Assembly: GCA_903813345.2 (NCBI GenBank)
Contig: CAIIXF020000790.1
Location: forward strand, 167,822-231,821
Reading direction: 5' to 3'
Origin: Owenia fusiformis
Lineage: Eukaryota > Annelida > Polychaeta > Sabellida > Oweniidae
Length of the DNA stretch: 64,000 bases
Shown here: positions 21,801-29,040 of the stretch, in pieces
Position numbering within the stretch: the first letter of the stretch is position 1
Layout: each line of letters opens with the position of its first letter
The notes under the pieces: generated by a model
What the model was told of the DNA's origin: nothing
Database searches by the model: none
Seen by the model: only the letters and a program-made list of their open reading frames with translations
Program-made: the position numbers and the translations under genes

Positions 21801-22304
21801 AGTTTGTTTTTGTTTGGCAAGAGCCCCAGTTTGTTTTTGTTTGCTAAGTAGCACATCAGTTTGTTTTTGTATGGCAAGAGCCCCAGTTTGTTTTTGTTTG
21901 GTAAGTACAACAATTTGTTTTTGTATGGCAAGAGCCCCAGATTGTTTTTGTATGGCAAGAGCCCCAGATTGTTTTTGTATGGCAATAGCCCCAGATTGTT
22001 TTTGTATGGCAATAGCCCCAGATTGTTTTTGTATGGCAAGAGCCCCAGATTGTTTTTGTATGGCAAGAGCCCCAGATTGTTTTTGTATGGCAAGAGCCCC
22101 AGTTTGTTTTTGTTTGGTAAGGACCACAGGTGTGTTTTCTCGGTAAATTACTGATTTCTCTAAACACGAAAATCTGAAATCAGGATGCATTTGTCCATGC
22201 TCCAGCCGCGATACAAATGCATCACCCCCATTGCGACCTTCACAGCGATTACCTAATTCCCTTGGGATGACTTTTCTCTTCTTCCTCCTTCCATCAGGCA
22301 AGGA
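12762..22304 (-). CDS. Helitron Rep-helicase polyprotein, main exon
   Basis: One uninterrupted frame, numbered here from 22310. Order of parts: basic start (DGRRKKRK); 9-residue repeats 60-198; OTU peptidase 665-800; second peptidase-like domain 825-1010; charged 18-residue repeats 1190-1430; zinc-binding region 1456-1575; Rep 1750-2180; PIF1 helicase 2490-2945; EEP endonuclease 2966-3172. The ORF's upstream end has no ATG: the bases TTGCAG are a splice acceptor (TTGTTTTGCAG), so the exon begins at 22304 and joins the short exon at 24286-24354 in phase 0. Without that exon, the first ATG would be residue 41. Known Helitrons nick and transfer a single strand (Rep) and unwind (helicase) for rolling-circle transposition in the nucleus; peptidase and endonuclease roles are unproven. 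At over 3,200 residues it is longer than most Helitron proteins, largely because of the repeats and the doubled peptidase region. Confidence 0.9.
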   Translation of the reverse strand, partial: SLPDGRRKKRKVIPRELGNRCEGRNGGDAFVSRLEHGQMHPDFRFSCLEKSVIYRENTPVVLTKQKQTGALAIQKQSGALAIQKQSGALAIQKQSGAIAIQKQSGAIAIQKQSGALAIQKQSGALAIQKQIVVLTKQKQTGALAIQKQTDVLLSKQKQTGALAKQKQTDVLLTKQNASGALAKQKETDVLLSKQQLTVIQKGNEVLPKPSVVLAKQNSETIKMRESKKSENPMPLCLNETRLSEIAFTCSTDSLYKNVALISCTTSDIPNNNAKHHNVLTEQIQDTLVTKLATLLLPSAIVKSEKKRLRKLTKVNVSPNVETITETRDTLLENCTDTLGKSQRIIQEVKCLLTNNKNILRSLSKSEKYWRNKVRGQERSKVIRMNTSRNKMEQHLKNKRCVQYFLTNTQKFSSRKLGRKKRNLTSKQEKHLPDNNYIASESKKHVFTKPDLEQYLSDNTVRVPPIEKNDFKILNTENTEIKNCSNRKQLKRFKYLSNNSDIDKTENCENVSDTEDPYFLKIVQEMEDIFNDNSPRVPPVLIHDETFSTANHKNEPKKNEIPQKNGKRNKLFNENVCTQSECGDINTKYEASQTGGYKPKNKSKSKPCESSDDVTVLKETFCRPIGNFNPLQNIEKVKLCNIHHLKYTSKSNDPVYNNVDITFMKPKCESLKHITGDGNCLFRAIAYCITNDENDHTAIRQSIVCHRNDQTCKEYICKTRGITAAELEIHIKSKNMNTFSVWGTDIEIATACHLFKTQILTFENTKRWAVFGKEFTNRCIYLDHSSQNHYDVVTDVIHGNADINPVKENTPTIQIFDEVIQGNISQNNSMFDGIGGGKQCFANSMSFLLMLENETNRKIDAEFITDVLVRGNILYTSIIAQNPTPTGYLEIFDIPETISFNNKTYIYKSRQLQGYLEYWNYNEEDDDGLTLHEAIEKVFTDYNSCLITFMNTTICVIKKKDMYYSFDPHSRDDQGRIDVLGNAIVHISNSLERMSLFLWNTAESLTDSLINRTNAKHGFSVDGIKFEECTSSQIQDQNSKLSTISSKMKCRNDLAKNEVKNLTSSEPFNMSSKSAQRKSCKRKLNLENLAAHQRKESEIIEPLSDNEQNAVDSMSIEIKRSYVDLCQLTCKSGQLGAGKCDEAWMPCTKNTVNDKENIFDSSLCTEDFQTAIFSDKEMARLRKMSKSDQKKYKANILTKKRYAIDENFKKKKLKHDTEKYASTPELKDRKKYLSKHRYETDEDFKQKKLNQNKQRYQNDEDFKQRKLNQGKKIYQNDEDFKQRKLNQSKHQSKQRYEIDEDFKQRKVNLSKSKYKCDIDFKAKMKQQSKEKYEFDQDFKEKVKQQSKEKYEFDQDFKEKVKQQSKDKYEFDQDFKEKVKQQSKEKYESDQDFQQRVKKQSKQQSKQKYDTDEAFKKSKIIQGKEKHITKKTQRENIDRVIHDFKQTVNDGLNYICVVCHRLLFQHQVLTYKGNAYPKLSKEDKQKCVSEMYLHNREISCKENCALCKSPMSKLWICQNCHVHFKKGKIPPMANSNNLSLPAIPQELKDLNILEQHLVSLRLPFMKVVQLPRGGQFGMNGPVISVSNNADETIKALPRPMNDEQLLTVKLKRKLEYQGHYLYKSVSISRVKKALAYLKQNNEHYKDIDIMDDFVDLIPLEILSEEDQKQFGRTSELKQTDIGYNVCQREISKENKGEDTRNGMVDIVSDTCLQPDNIAQHILDTHLDKIYCIAPGEGNKPIRILEEKNNEALSFPTLFPNGRNSNNEKREKKLSATKYFGNRLFSADLRFAKNTQYIFYAQYLTEVQNILSKVSVNLRKITGKSKSGDTITAEDIIDKEKSEMLCRKNVGHHYLQPIRGTPPYWQHVQKDLFAMIRQLGPPTWFCSFSSADMKWNEVIITILNQNNDPRLPEEISKTERAELIRDNPVTVTRMFDNRWKRFMKDVIKSPAQPIGKVKDMFYRVEFQMRGSPHVHCLIWIEGAPIYGKSTNSEVEKFIDKYVTCELPDETTNPDLCKIVTEVQTHSKKHSKSCKKNKRTTCRFHFPRLPSEKTFIIDDTIPEESTECIPIKVAEDIIQSLWKFFLAEDYSEMTLNEIFEKAHPGLTMKKYENIIRILTKSKRKTIFLKRTVKDMWINNYNADLLKAWEANMDIQFVLDVFSCVVYIVSYISKQEREMSQNLIDAEQEAKEQNASASRLMKMIGYRYMKHREVSAQEAVYRASNLHLKECSRQTVFLPVGNNPIKMSLPISVIRKQKDDKPDKIWATSIIDRYFARPHNAEFNDLCLAEFASLYRVVTYNNDEEIAEDERETSKRIKLDFGLGFIQKRSKSPPGIIRYPKFSKDTNPNEYYHSMLQLFIPHRSDKELQPVEYETFEGYFKCGKIKHGGQLFKVSEIVEKYKRIYDVTGDELDAAQDKLSDGDSYENAWANLAPEQELERQECISENIESISDDIDETDMPDIDFKTKDQEKGKVNCLVELQTDTIPTSEAMEMIRSMNTKQKQIFYLIRKQCLELSWGNKIKPLFVHICGKAGTGKSHLIKCIHYIATHLLRSLLKNPDDLSVLLTSPTGTSAFQINGNTLHSAFRITSRYLSRTYEELEESKIAPLKMRLESLKNLIIDEISMVSVRLFNTVRGRLQQIKPGDNPDFGDTSVLAFGDFYQLPPVKQKSLLKPDETNYNPWEKFKKIELTQIMRQRGDMKYAEFLNRIRVLKKGEKISAEDDEFIRQIMKKPIPEDVMRIYSKHIHVDAYNKKRILSHAKSTNAKIHKIKAIDYKKLKGQEWKKIDEEPQHRADTLTPELQICIGTQVLLIKNLCIADGLANGAFGVVTAIEFKKESDNMPSAVWVKFDNPKVGIKTRYKNQSEIHPESIRIEPYNDEVNSKFMRQQIPLIPSYACTIHKLQGKTCDQLAISCKNMFAGGQAYVAFSRVTSSDGLYIIDYDPTSIYCDDKMAKALEEMPNFDLPKYEIATENDLSLIYHNTQGLIAHMKDVKSNTDLTCCDIICLTETWLRDEIGSEILEIETFNSPHLVNRKVSHHEGGIAIYNKSILGIMQTISITSPLDNAITIVKDIAIITIYKSPKMQKTKFITEMEKILQHIYIKHEKILIVGDFNENLLDSKKHYIHDFMIRKGYLLLSDTDIPTTEGGTCIDHVYTSRALINVDISVMPIYYSYHEMIKVIIRNVK
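12795..13415 (-). other. EEP/AP-type endonuclease domain of the Helitron protein
   Basis: Residues about 2966-3172. The signature residues of the exonuclease-endonuclease-phosphatase fold are present in order: HNTQGL (Asn), CLTETW with Glu3005, GDFN with Asp3108 and Asn3110, and the final DH pair Asp3148-His3149 in IDHVY. Such domains are typical of non-LTR retrotransposons and of Helentrons; here it is fused directly after the helicase. All catalytic positions I can locate are intact. Confidence 0.85.
13476..14843 (-). other. PIF1-type SF1 helicase domain of the Helitron protein
   Basis: Residues about 2490-2945. Walker A reads CGKAGTGKSH with Lys2534; Walker B reads LIIDEISMV with Asp2618-Glu2619; the motif FGDFYQLPPVK follows, and the C-terminal SF1 motifs YACTIHKLQGKT and YVAFSRVTS are present. 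All are standard for PIF1-like helicases of Helitrons. Confidence 0.92.
15771..17093 (-). other. HUH Rep nuclease domain (Helitron_like_N) of the Helitron protein
   Basis: Residues about 1740-2180. It starts with the Helitron hallmark FPTLFPNGR, followed by a conserved KYFGNRLF box. The metal-binding HUH pair is His1972 and His1974 in RGSPHVHCLIW. The two catalytic tyrosines are Tyr2164 and Tyr2168 in YIVSYISK. All residues needed for nicking and strand transfer are present. Confidence 0.92.
17586..17945 (-). other. Zinc-binding region before Rep (DUF6570-like)
   Basis: Residues about 1456-1575. Cysteine pairs at ICVVCH (1456/1459), CKENCALC (from 1500) and WICQNCH could bind zinc. They are followed by the stretch SLPAIPQELKDLNILEQHLV and PRGGQFGMNG, which is typical of the region just ahead of Rep in many animal Helitrons. 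Likely DNA recognition. Confidence 0.7.
18021..18743 (-). repeat. Coding 54-bp repeats: 18-residue charged units
   Basis: About twelve units of the form SKEKYEFDQDFKEKVKQQ or KQRYQNDEDFKQRKLNQ, residues about 1190-1430. The most alike units are adjacent (18130-18350), so the array is still expanding or contracting by slippage. Predicted alpha-helical with alternating Lys and Asp/Glu; could act as a spacer or a coiled coil. Confidence 0.85.
19281..19838 (-). other. Second cysteine peptidase-like domain of the Helitron protein
   Basis: Residues about 825-1010, directly after the OTU domain. A candidate nucleophile Cys841 sits in DGIGGGKQCFANSMSF, and a candidate His970 with Asp968 in YYSFDPHSRD. 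The pattern 'G-x-Q-C-x-x-N-S … F-D-x-H' recalls the papain-like peptidase of herpesvirus large tegument proteins (family C76) and related domains seen in some transposons. This is from pattern memory; a structure-based search would decide. It could also be a divergent second OTU copy. Confidence 0.55.
19911..20318 (-). other. OTU-type cysteine peptidase domain of the Helitron protein
   Basis: Residues about 665-800. The catalytic motif GDGNCLFRAIAY gives Asp678 and Cys681; the C-terminal His790 is in NHYDVV. Length and spacing fit ovarian-tumour family deubiquitinases. OTU domains are known in Helentrons; the substrate is unknown. Confidence 0.9.
21717..22133 (-). repeat. Coding 27-bp repeats: 9-residue units
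   Basis: About fifteen units, mostly AIQKQSGAL with variants such as TKQKQTGAL and SKQKQTDVL, residues 60-198. Adjacent units are nearly identical at DNA level. Rich in Gln and Lys, low complexity, probably disordered. The copy number is likely to vary between alleles and copies. Long plus-strand open frames over it are by-products of the period being a multiple of three. Confidence 0.9.
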
Positions 22305-22591
22305 CTGCAAAACAAGAGTAATTACTGTACTCTCCCATTTATTGTGTGCTATTATATTTCGTAATTGTGAGTTTAATTGTGAGTCTAATTCATGAAGTGT
22401 AATATCAAAGAAATTTAATTCATAAAATATATTTTTGAAATTCTTGGGAGTTGAAGTTTAAATATTTCCCAGTGTGACAGTATTTTATAAACTAAAAGTA
22501 ATTGAATAAATTTTGTAACCACAATACTTCAATATCACAAAAAAACATGAAATATATAAAAGCACTGAATAATGCAGAGTACAGTATCTGG

Positions 22592-23400
22592 TAGCCTTGC
22601 CCAAGTCGGTCTCTTTTACTATCTGATTTCTATTATGACCGCCTTGTACAAAAGAGAAAGCCACGTGCTTTACCGACTCAATGTTTATGTCGGTAAAATT
22701 TGACCAATCAACGACGGCCCTGCAGCACTAGCTCATTATTATGCACGGTCAAAAACAAGTACACTTTTCGTCGGGACGTTTCACGAACAAATCTTGCATG
22801 AATTCATCATGAAAATACAAATATTTTATCAGATAAATATTAATCAGAGTTAAGTGGATGCTAGACATCGATCGGTAACCGGAGGTTAGAAGATTTCAAC
22901 AATAAACGTTGAAACGATCGCTGAATTCAAATGAACATGTAGGCTGAGATTCAATCACTGATCGACGACTACATGACCCGCTACATTGGACTAGGTCTTG
23001 CATTTTCATCGCTAGATCAGTTTTAAATCTATTGCATGATTTAATTTATATTAATGACTCTTACATTCCCTATGTACATTTAATTACATAATATATTGTA
23101 ACTCTAAAGAAACGATCGATCAGATCATTGAATTTCAAGTCGCAGACGGGAAGATTGCTTTGCTGTGCAGCTCAACCTGATAACGTTTTGATTGGTCAAT
23201 CAGCCTGAAGTCACACGTCGTGTCCACGCGTATATCTGTTAATCAATAAGGTTTCGCGATACCCCTGATAGCGTAGGTATTATGGAAATCTCGAAACTGT
23301 TGAATATCTCAGCATAATAGCAGCGGAGATGTATTGGATTGTACAAGGCGGTAATAATTCAAGATCAGATAAGTAAAAAATACCGACTTGGGCAAGGCTA
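22592..23400. mobile_element. 809-bp TIR element with 9-bp target duplication (Mutator-like)
   Basis: TIR TAGCCTTGCCCAAGTCGGT at the left and its exact inverse at the right; weaker inverse similarity runs on for about 62 bp, including ACCGCCTTGTACAA. The 9-bp duplication AGTATCTGG lies at 22583-22591 and 23401-23409 without mismatch. Nine base pairs is characteristic of Mutator-like elements. No transposase; non-autonomous. It lies in the intron of the Helitron gene, and its local base composition (more CpG) differs from the flanks. Confidence 0.85.
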
Positions 23401-23409
23401 AGTATCTGG

Positions 23410-24285
23410 TATTCAGAAGAATAAATAACACAAATAAATACATACCTCTCTAGATCTCTCCCTCAGGGTATTGAAATAATTAGCCAGTTGGATGTATCAA
23501 ATGCCCGTGACTGATTGGCTAACTCACTCCAACACACTTGAGGTCATATTCATACACACATACAACAACACTGCACAGATACATACACAAATGACAATAA
23601 ATGAACTAAAAGAGCATATGTACAACTTATTCAGTGCACTGGACTATTCAGGGAATCCCAAGACAAATTGTTCCATCACTCATTTTAACAACATTCATAC
23701 AAACTCAGTGGGAAACTTTCATCATGAATAAATAAATAAGCAGAATTGTATTTTGATTTATCCAGAAATTTTCGGAGCTCATGAGATTCAGAACTCTAAA
23801 GTAACTAAGTTGTACACAGACATTTTCAGCCAAGTGTTCCTAAAGACCTGAAAAAGAAACTGCCACTCAGCTCAAACAGTGATCATACATGAGTTAAAAA
23901 TATAGAGAACACATCCAACTCAACTTCTAGGTTATAGCACAAAAATCACCTTACCTGATGTATCCAAAGCTCTTCATCTGGCTAGGTTTCATTAGCCAGG
24001 ATGCCCAAATGGAATGTATACCTCAGTTCACTCAGATACATACCCACAAATGTTCATATGTCCTGAGACTTGCAACTCGAGCTGTCAAACTTTTGTAACT
24101 GAAACCTCAGACAGTGAAACTTGACTTTAAACATAATTTTCAGGCTCACAACATCAAGGTAACAGCATACATACCCATTAGCTCTAGATGATGAAATATA
24201 ACAAGAGTTATATAACACCGCTCTCCATCTAGGTTACATAAATCTAACAACATGGATGACCATTGTTGACTATTGTTTAGTTTAC
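23410..24285. other. Rest of Helitron gene intron
   Basis: No element recognised. A donor-like site on the minus strand (AGAGAG/GTATGT at about 23452) follows NYFNTLRERSRE, but stops lie close upstream in that frame and no acceptor supports an exon. Confidence 0.3.
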
Positions 24286-24354
24286 CTTCTTTAGGTCTAA
24301 CTTGGACCTCCTGACATACTCTCTCTTCCTCCATGCTTTGGGTTTTCTTGCCAT
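24286..24354 (-). CDS. Helitron gene probable first coding exon
   Basis: Starts at ATG 24354 in a good context (CTATGG) and reads MARKPKAWRKREYVRRSK, then LDLKK, ending at AAG/GTAAAC in phase 0. The main exon at 22304 begins in phase 0, giving LKK/SLPDGRRKKRK across the junction, a continuous basic N-terminus that looks like a nuclear-localisation signal. A pyrimidine-rich tract and ACAG acceptor just upstream of the ATG suggest a further 5' untranslated exon. The predicted intron is 1,981 nt, of which 809 nt is a later insertion. Confidence 0.55.
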
Positions 24355-24399
24355 AGCTGTGTAAATAAAAATAAATAATCAAGACAACAAATATACATT

Positions 24400-25038
24400 T
24401 TCTATGACATATGCCACATTAATTAAACAACAGAAATTAACTTCTTGTATCATGTATGAAAAAGTGCTGGAGTGTTATGCTATTTTTCATTCTATGTGCT
24501 TTTATTTCATCTAACATCAAATGTATCAATTCAGGCAATTTAAGTATAAAATAAAATTTAGCCAAATGAATTGTAAATAAAATTTTAATCCATCTTATTG
24601 TTACATTGTCATACTTAATTAGTCAAACCATGATTGAGTATATGGTTCGTACTTAATATGAATGAGTATTCAATAAATCATGCTTGGAGGACACCATAAT
24701 TATGCTTAAAATTCAAAATTTTAATTCTAAATATTTCATTTGAGATTCTGTTAAAAATTCAAATTATATATGGATCGCTTTATAAACATTTAACTTTACT
24801 ATTGTATTTATGGTATGAGATATTAAAGTGTATTTCTATTAGGCATATATCATAGAAGTTGTATCTTTTAATACATAAATGAAATGTTACGTAAAACCAT
24901 AGCACAGTAGATAGTGTATCCAATTTCAAACATTTATCCTTTGATTATTGAGTGTTATCAAAATATAGTTGTGAATTTCATGACAATATATCATTACGAA
25001 AGAAAGTTTGATACAACAGTAATTGAGCTTGTATTTCC
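24400..25038. other. AT-rich, no feature recognised
   Basis: The Helitron's 5' terminus probably lies in or near this stretch, but no end signal could be supported. Confidence 0.3.
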
Positions 25039-25195
25039 AAATGCAACTTTAGGCTGTCGTCTACTGGATTAACTTAATGTTTTATGGGCAACTCATTTAA
25101 ATATAAATATTAAATACCACTTTTTCATACATAATTAAATGAGTTGGTGATAAATAGTAGGTTAATCCAGTAGCTAACAGCTATAAGTTGCATTT
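25039..25195. mobile_element. 157-bp hairpin MITE
   Basis: AAATGCAACTTTAGGCTGT at the left is matched by the inverse ACAGCTATAAGTTGCATTT at the right, and the pairing continues (CTACTGGATTAAC, CAACTCATTTAA) through most of the element, so it can fold into one imperfect hairpin. No clear target duplication. Confidence 0.6.
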
Positions 25196-25544
25196 ACTAA
25201 TATAAACTCAGCCAATCAAGTAATATGTTAACTTTAAAGTGAACAATTTATTACAATGTCTAATACCAAATTGATGAGACCGTAGAAAAATAAAATGTAC
25301 ATTTAATACTGTTATTAAGGAATCCTGAAAAAATTAGGTTTATGTTTAGGTGGTTGGACCTAAAAATATACCACTATGGGCAAAATATTGTTAGGGGGCT
25401 ATAGCCAAAACCAATAATAGACACCAGCATCAAAGATATCACAGATTGAAGTACATAACACATGAAAGGCAAAAGAGGAACAAGCAAGAGCATAATTCTG
25501 TCTAAAGTAGAAGAAGAAGGCAATAGTTGAAAGAGTAACAGAAG

Positions 25545-25985
25545 GAATATATAAGCGCAAAGGCCAAAGGGAAGGGTGACTACAAACTCTAAAGAAACCC
25601 AACAAGAAAAGCAAACTGTAAGTGTAAATCTGTCATAAGAAAAGTAGACCCTATATATCCCAAAACCATGATCTAATGTGAAAAGAAACAATGTCTAACA
25701 CCCCCCTCCAATCGAGAACCAATATCACAATCCAGGACCAGAACACCAAGGGACATTTGATTCATACTGAAGTCTGAATACATGTTGAAGAAAAAATTGA
25801 AAAATGTATAACCAATACTCATAACATCAAAAATAGTTACTAGTACTCATAAAAGATAGAGTATTCAGTCTCAAATGATGTGTGATAGATAAAATCCAGT
25901 CTCGAAGTCCATAGGCAATTCAGAGGGTCAACATCTGTTCGCAAAGCAGTCATCATAATTCATAAAACACAACAATTCACAATGG
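25545..25985. repeat. Dispersed repeat family R1, copy 1 (longest)
   Basis: Shared blocks include GCCAAAGGGAAGGGT-like, CCCAAAACCATGATCTAA, CAATATCACAATCCAGGACC, ATACATGTTGAA and TCTCAAATGATGTG. Further copies lie at 44545-45200 and 53015-53240. No TIRs, poly-A or coding frame were seen, so the class is unknown. Confidence 0.6.
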
Positions 25986-26739
25986 TCATCAGGAGAAAAC
26001 TATGGCTGGTTTCAATCCTTATTTCTCAACCATTAATGCCATAGCCGGGATCCACCTCAAAAGGTGCCAAGTGAAAAAATTGTGAGTTCATTGCCAATTT
26101 ATTATACCATTCCTACATCCTTCAGCATCTCAAGTGGAAAAACTTGAAATTTTAAAATTAATGACTTGTACTTTTCAGCAAAGCCCAGAAAGGATTTCTT
26201 AAGTTTTTTACAAGTATAACCTTGACCTTACAGCTTGATCACTAAAATATGGTGTCTTGATTTGAAATCTAGATATTTTGAACACCCCTGCAATATCTAA
26301 TAAGCTGGGATACATAAACCCCATATGCTGGGTTTAGTGGAATATTGCTATCCAAATGTGGAAAATTAACAATGTAAAAATTAAAGTCATCTCTTTTGTA
26401 ATATAATTTAAAATATATACTGTTGTCTCATTCAATGTTAATAAGAATATCAAGATAACATGCACTCATATCAAAGGAAGTATTTTGATTTGACAACTGG
26501 AATGATACAAGTCTAAGATTAAGAAAAATGGAATCAGAGCAAAAAGAAGTTGAGCACAGTGCACAAAAAGCAAACTAAACTGTCAAAAAGGAAAAGGAAG
26601 CATAAGCAATGAACCAAACTTCATGACATTTGTCATGGAAGGAAAGTCAACAAAGAAAGCTTCAAAACCAAGTAGCCAGAAACATATTTGAATTAGTAGA
26701 TTTGTTTTTTGGAGAGAAGATTTTGTAATGATACTCCAG
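25986..26739. other. No feature recognised
   Basis: AT-rich spacer with no long frame, TIR pair or RNA-like structure seen. Confidence 0.3.
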
Positions 26740-28090
26740 TATGTCTAATTATTTATGCAAATTCAAATAAACATTACTCAAACTTTCAAATCAATCTGTG
26801 GAGCATTGTGCCAACAAGACCATTCAGACAAGTTGGCCATTTTGCTATAGATTTTAATAAAAAAAATACTTCAAAATTTCAAATCTATAATCCCAGTGGT
26901 TCACCTTGAAATGTACAGAGAGTATACTTTTCAGATAAGATTTAGGAAAAGAAAATCTAGGATGACTACCTTAAATTTGACCAAGCATGCCCAAATATTA
27001 ATAGCTCAATACACCTTGAAAACATTACTGAAAAGTTCAATCCATCTAGTGACAATAATTTGCAATGGAATATCAAAAATGGTTACTCTACAATGAAACA
27101 AACATGTTCAACATGTCCACACCAATAGGTTATCTTAATGGTTTTTCATCTGGAATCCCTGAAACTAATTGGTTAAAGAGACAAAAACGTGGGACAAACA
27201 TTTAAAAAAATAGCCACTTTAACATTCACCCAGAATGTCCAAAAACTAATCAGTTTGAGATTTTCATACACTTATCCCAGCAAATTAAAAATTAAACGGT
27301 TTGTCTGGAAGTGCATACATAAGATATTAGACGAAAAAACAAAATGGCCACCTTAACATTTACCATGCTCAAAATTAATCAGCGAGATTTTCATCATCGT
27401 TGCTGAAAATATGAAATCGATCTGCCAAATGGTTCCCCAGATACATGTTGATAAGACTTTACTGAGAAGATTTTAAAACAACAATACCCCCTTAACATTG
27501 ACCCATAATGGCCAAAACCTAATCAGTTCAAATTGCATTCTGAGAATCATTCCGTGAAACGATTAGTCTGAAAACGCAGACAAGCCTTTACAGACAAGAT
27601 TTGAGGACTGAAAATCAAAAATGGCCTTCTTAAAATTGACTCAGAATGCCCAGAAACTTATCAGTTCAAGATTTTCATACAAAGAGTCATTCCTGGAAAT
27701 TTGAAACTGATCTGTGAAGCAGTTCAGCTGGAACCGTGTAGACAAGACCTTACAGACATGATTTTAGGACAGAAAAATCCAAAAGGGCCACCAAAACCTA
27801 GTTTGAGATTCTCATACTAAGAATCATCCCTGAAAATTTGAAAGTAATCCATGAAAAGATTTCTATCCAGATTACTATAAGACTATACAGACATGATTTT
27901 ATGAAGGAAAATCAAAAATGGCAACCTTAAAACATTAACCCAGAAGGCCTAAAAACAAATCAGTTTAATATTTTCATACAAATGAAAATTCGAAATCAAT
28001 CCGTCAAATATTTTGCATGGAAACTCATAGACAAGACTTTACAGACAGGATTTTACAACGAAAACAACAAAATGGCCAACAATAATAAAA
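26740..28090. repeat. Diverged ~150-170-bp tandem array
   Basis: About eight units, each carrying GACAAGACTTTACAGACA, AAAATCAAAAATGGCC, ACCCAGAATGCCCAAAA and TCAGTTCAAGATTTTCATAC in the same order. Units are 70-85% alike and vary in length, so the array is old. A lone unit sits at 51235-51320, 23 kb away. Confidence 0.7.
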
Positions 28091-28229
28091 AAAAAACGGA
28101 CAGAAGTTTTTTTAATTTATAATTGTAACAAAATTATCACATAAAACTACAGTGAAACTGACATAAGTTTCACAATACATGACACCTGAATATTTTTAAA
28201 ATTTTAAAGCTACTAAATAGGTAATTTAT

Positions 28230-29040
28230 ACTACTATGTGGTGAGAATATGAAAAGTTTGTTTCATCAGTCAATCTGACTAGAGGGAACAGGTGTTAATG
28301 TTCATTCATACATAAATTCACACCAACAGTTAGCTCAACTGTCCTTAGTAAACCAGAGCAGGTGATCACCTCTGCAACTGAAAGCTCAATGATTCATGAA
28401 TGAATGATTAAGGCATCAGGGCCTAGCTGAGTGTGCTCTTGACTGGTTGGTCAACTTGACAACTCCCAAAAAAGTAGTTTCATTAGTCAATAATTAGCTC
28501 AACTGTCCTTAAGAAACCAGAGTGGGTGATAACCTCTGCAACTGAAAGCTCAGATAGATTCATGAATGAATAAAGAATGTATAAATGCAAGGTAGTTCAC
28601 ACGTCCTGACTCACAACCACATGGTTATGACATCAGTGCCTAGACCGGTCAGCCAACTTGACAACTTCAAAAAAAGTTGTTCAGCACTCAATCTGACTAG
28701 AGGAAACAGGTGTTAATGCTCAGACAGACTAGAGGTACATTCATACTTGTACATACATACATGCACACACACAACTAGCTTAATGACATTATTTGGACAA
28801 ACAAATTAGGCCAAATGCTCAACATTTTTGGGAAGGTGGAATATGAAAACTAAAGATAAAGCAAAGATAAAGACCCAAGTTTTGCCAATGGCCAAAGGAT
28901 TAAAACTAACCAAAAAGACCAAGTGCTCAACAATTTGGGAAAGTGGAAATAATAGCACTTAAGTTTAAATGGAGATTAAGGTTCTTAAACCTGAAATAAA
29001 AATAAAAAAAATGGCAAGACTCTTTAGTGTTCTAAAGAAT
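28230..29040. repeat. Composite repeat block R2, copy 1
   Basis: Matches 31190-32460 in the same order and orientation: CAATCTGACTAGAGG and AACAGGTGTTA, the TTAGCTCAACTGTCCTTA block, then AACTAAAGATAAAGC and TGGGAAAGTGG and GCACTTAAGTTTAAA. Contains internal partial repeats of about 230 bp. No coding frame. Confidence 0.6.

Larger units (their letters stand above)
12600..24354 (-). mobile_element. Autonomous-looking Helitron (Helentron/Helitron2 type)
   Basis: The span is set by its gene; the true ends were not found. Fusion of Rep and PIF1 helicase in one protein defines Helitrons, and a C-terminal EEP endonuclease plus an OTU peptidase marks the Helentron/Helitron2 branch. I looked for classic ends (5'-TC, 3'-CTRR with a hairpin) near 12.3-12.6 kb and 24.4-25 kb and could not support any, which suits Helentrons, whose ends differ. 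The unbroken ~3180-codon frame implies recent activity or selection. Confidence 0.8.

Noticed and set aside
21490-22146. Long plus-strand open frame (218 codons) and other frames over the Helitron N-terminal repeats
   Set aside because: They exist only because a 27-bp repeat keeps every frame open; the minus-strand frame belongs to the Helitron protein.
23440-23530. Extra Helitron exon reading NYFNTLRERSRE before a GTATGT donor
   Set aside because: Stops lie just upstream in the needed frame and no acceptor is present; direct joining of 24286 to 22304 keeps phase.
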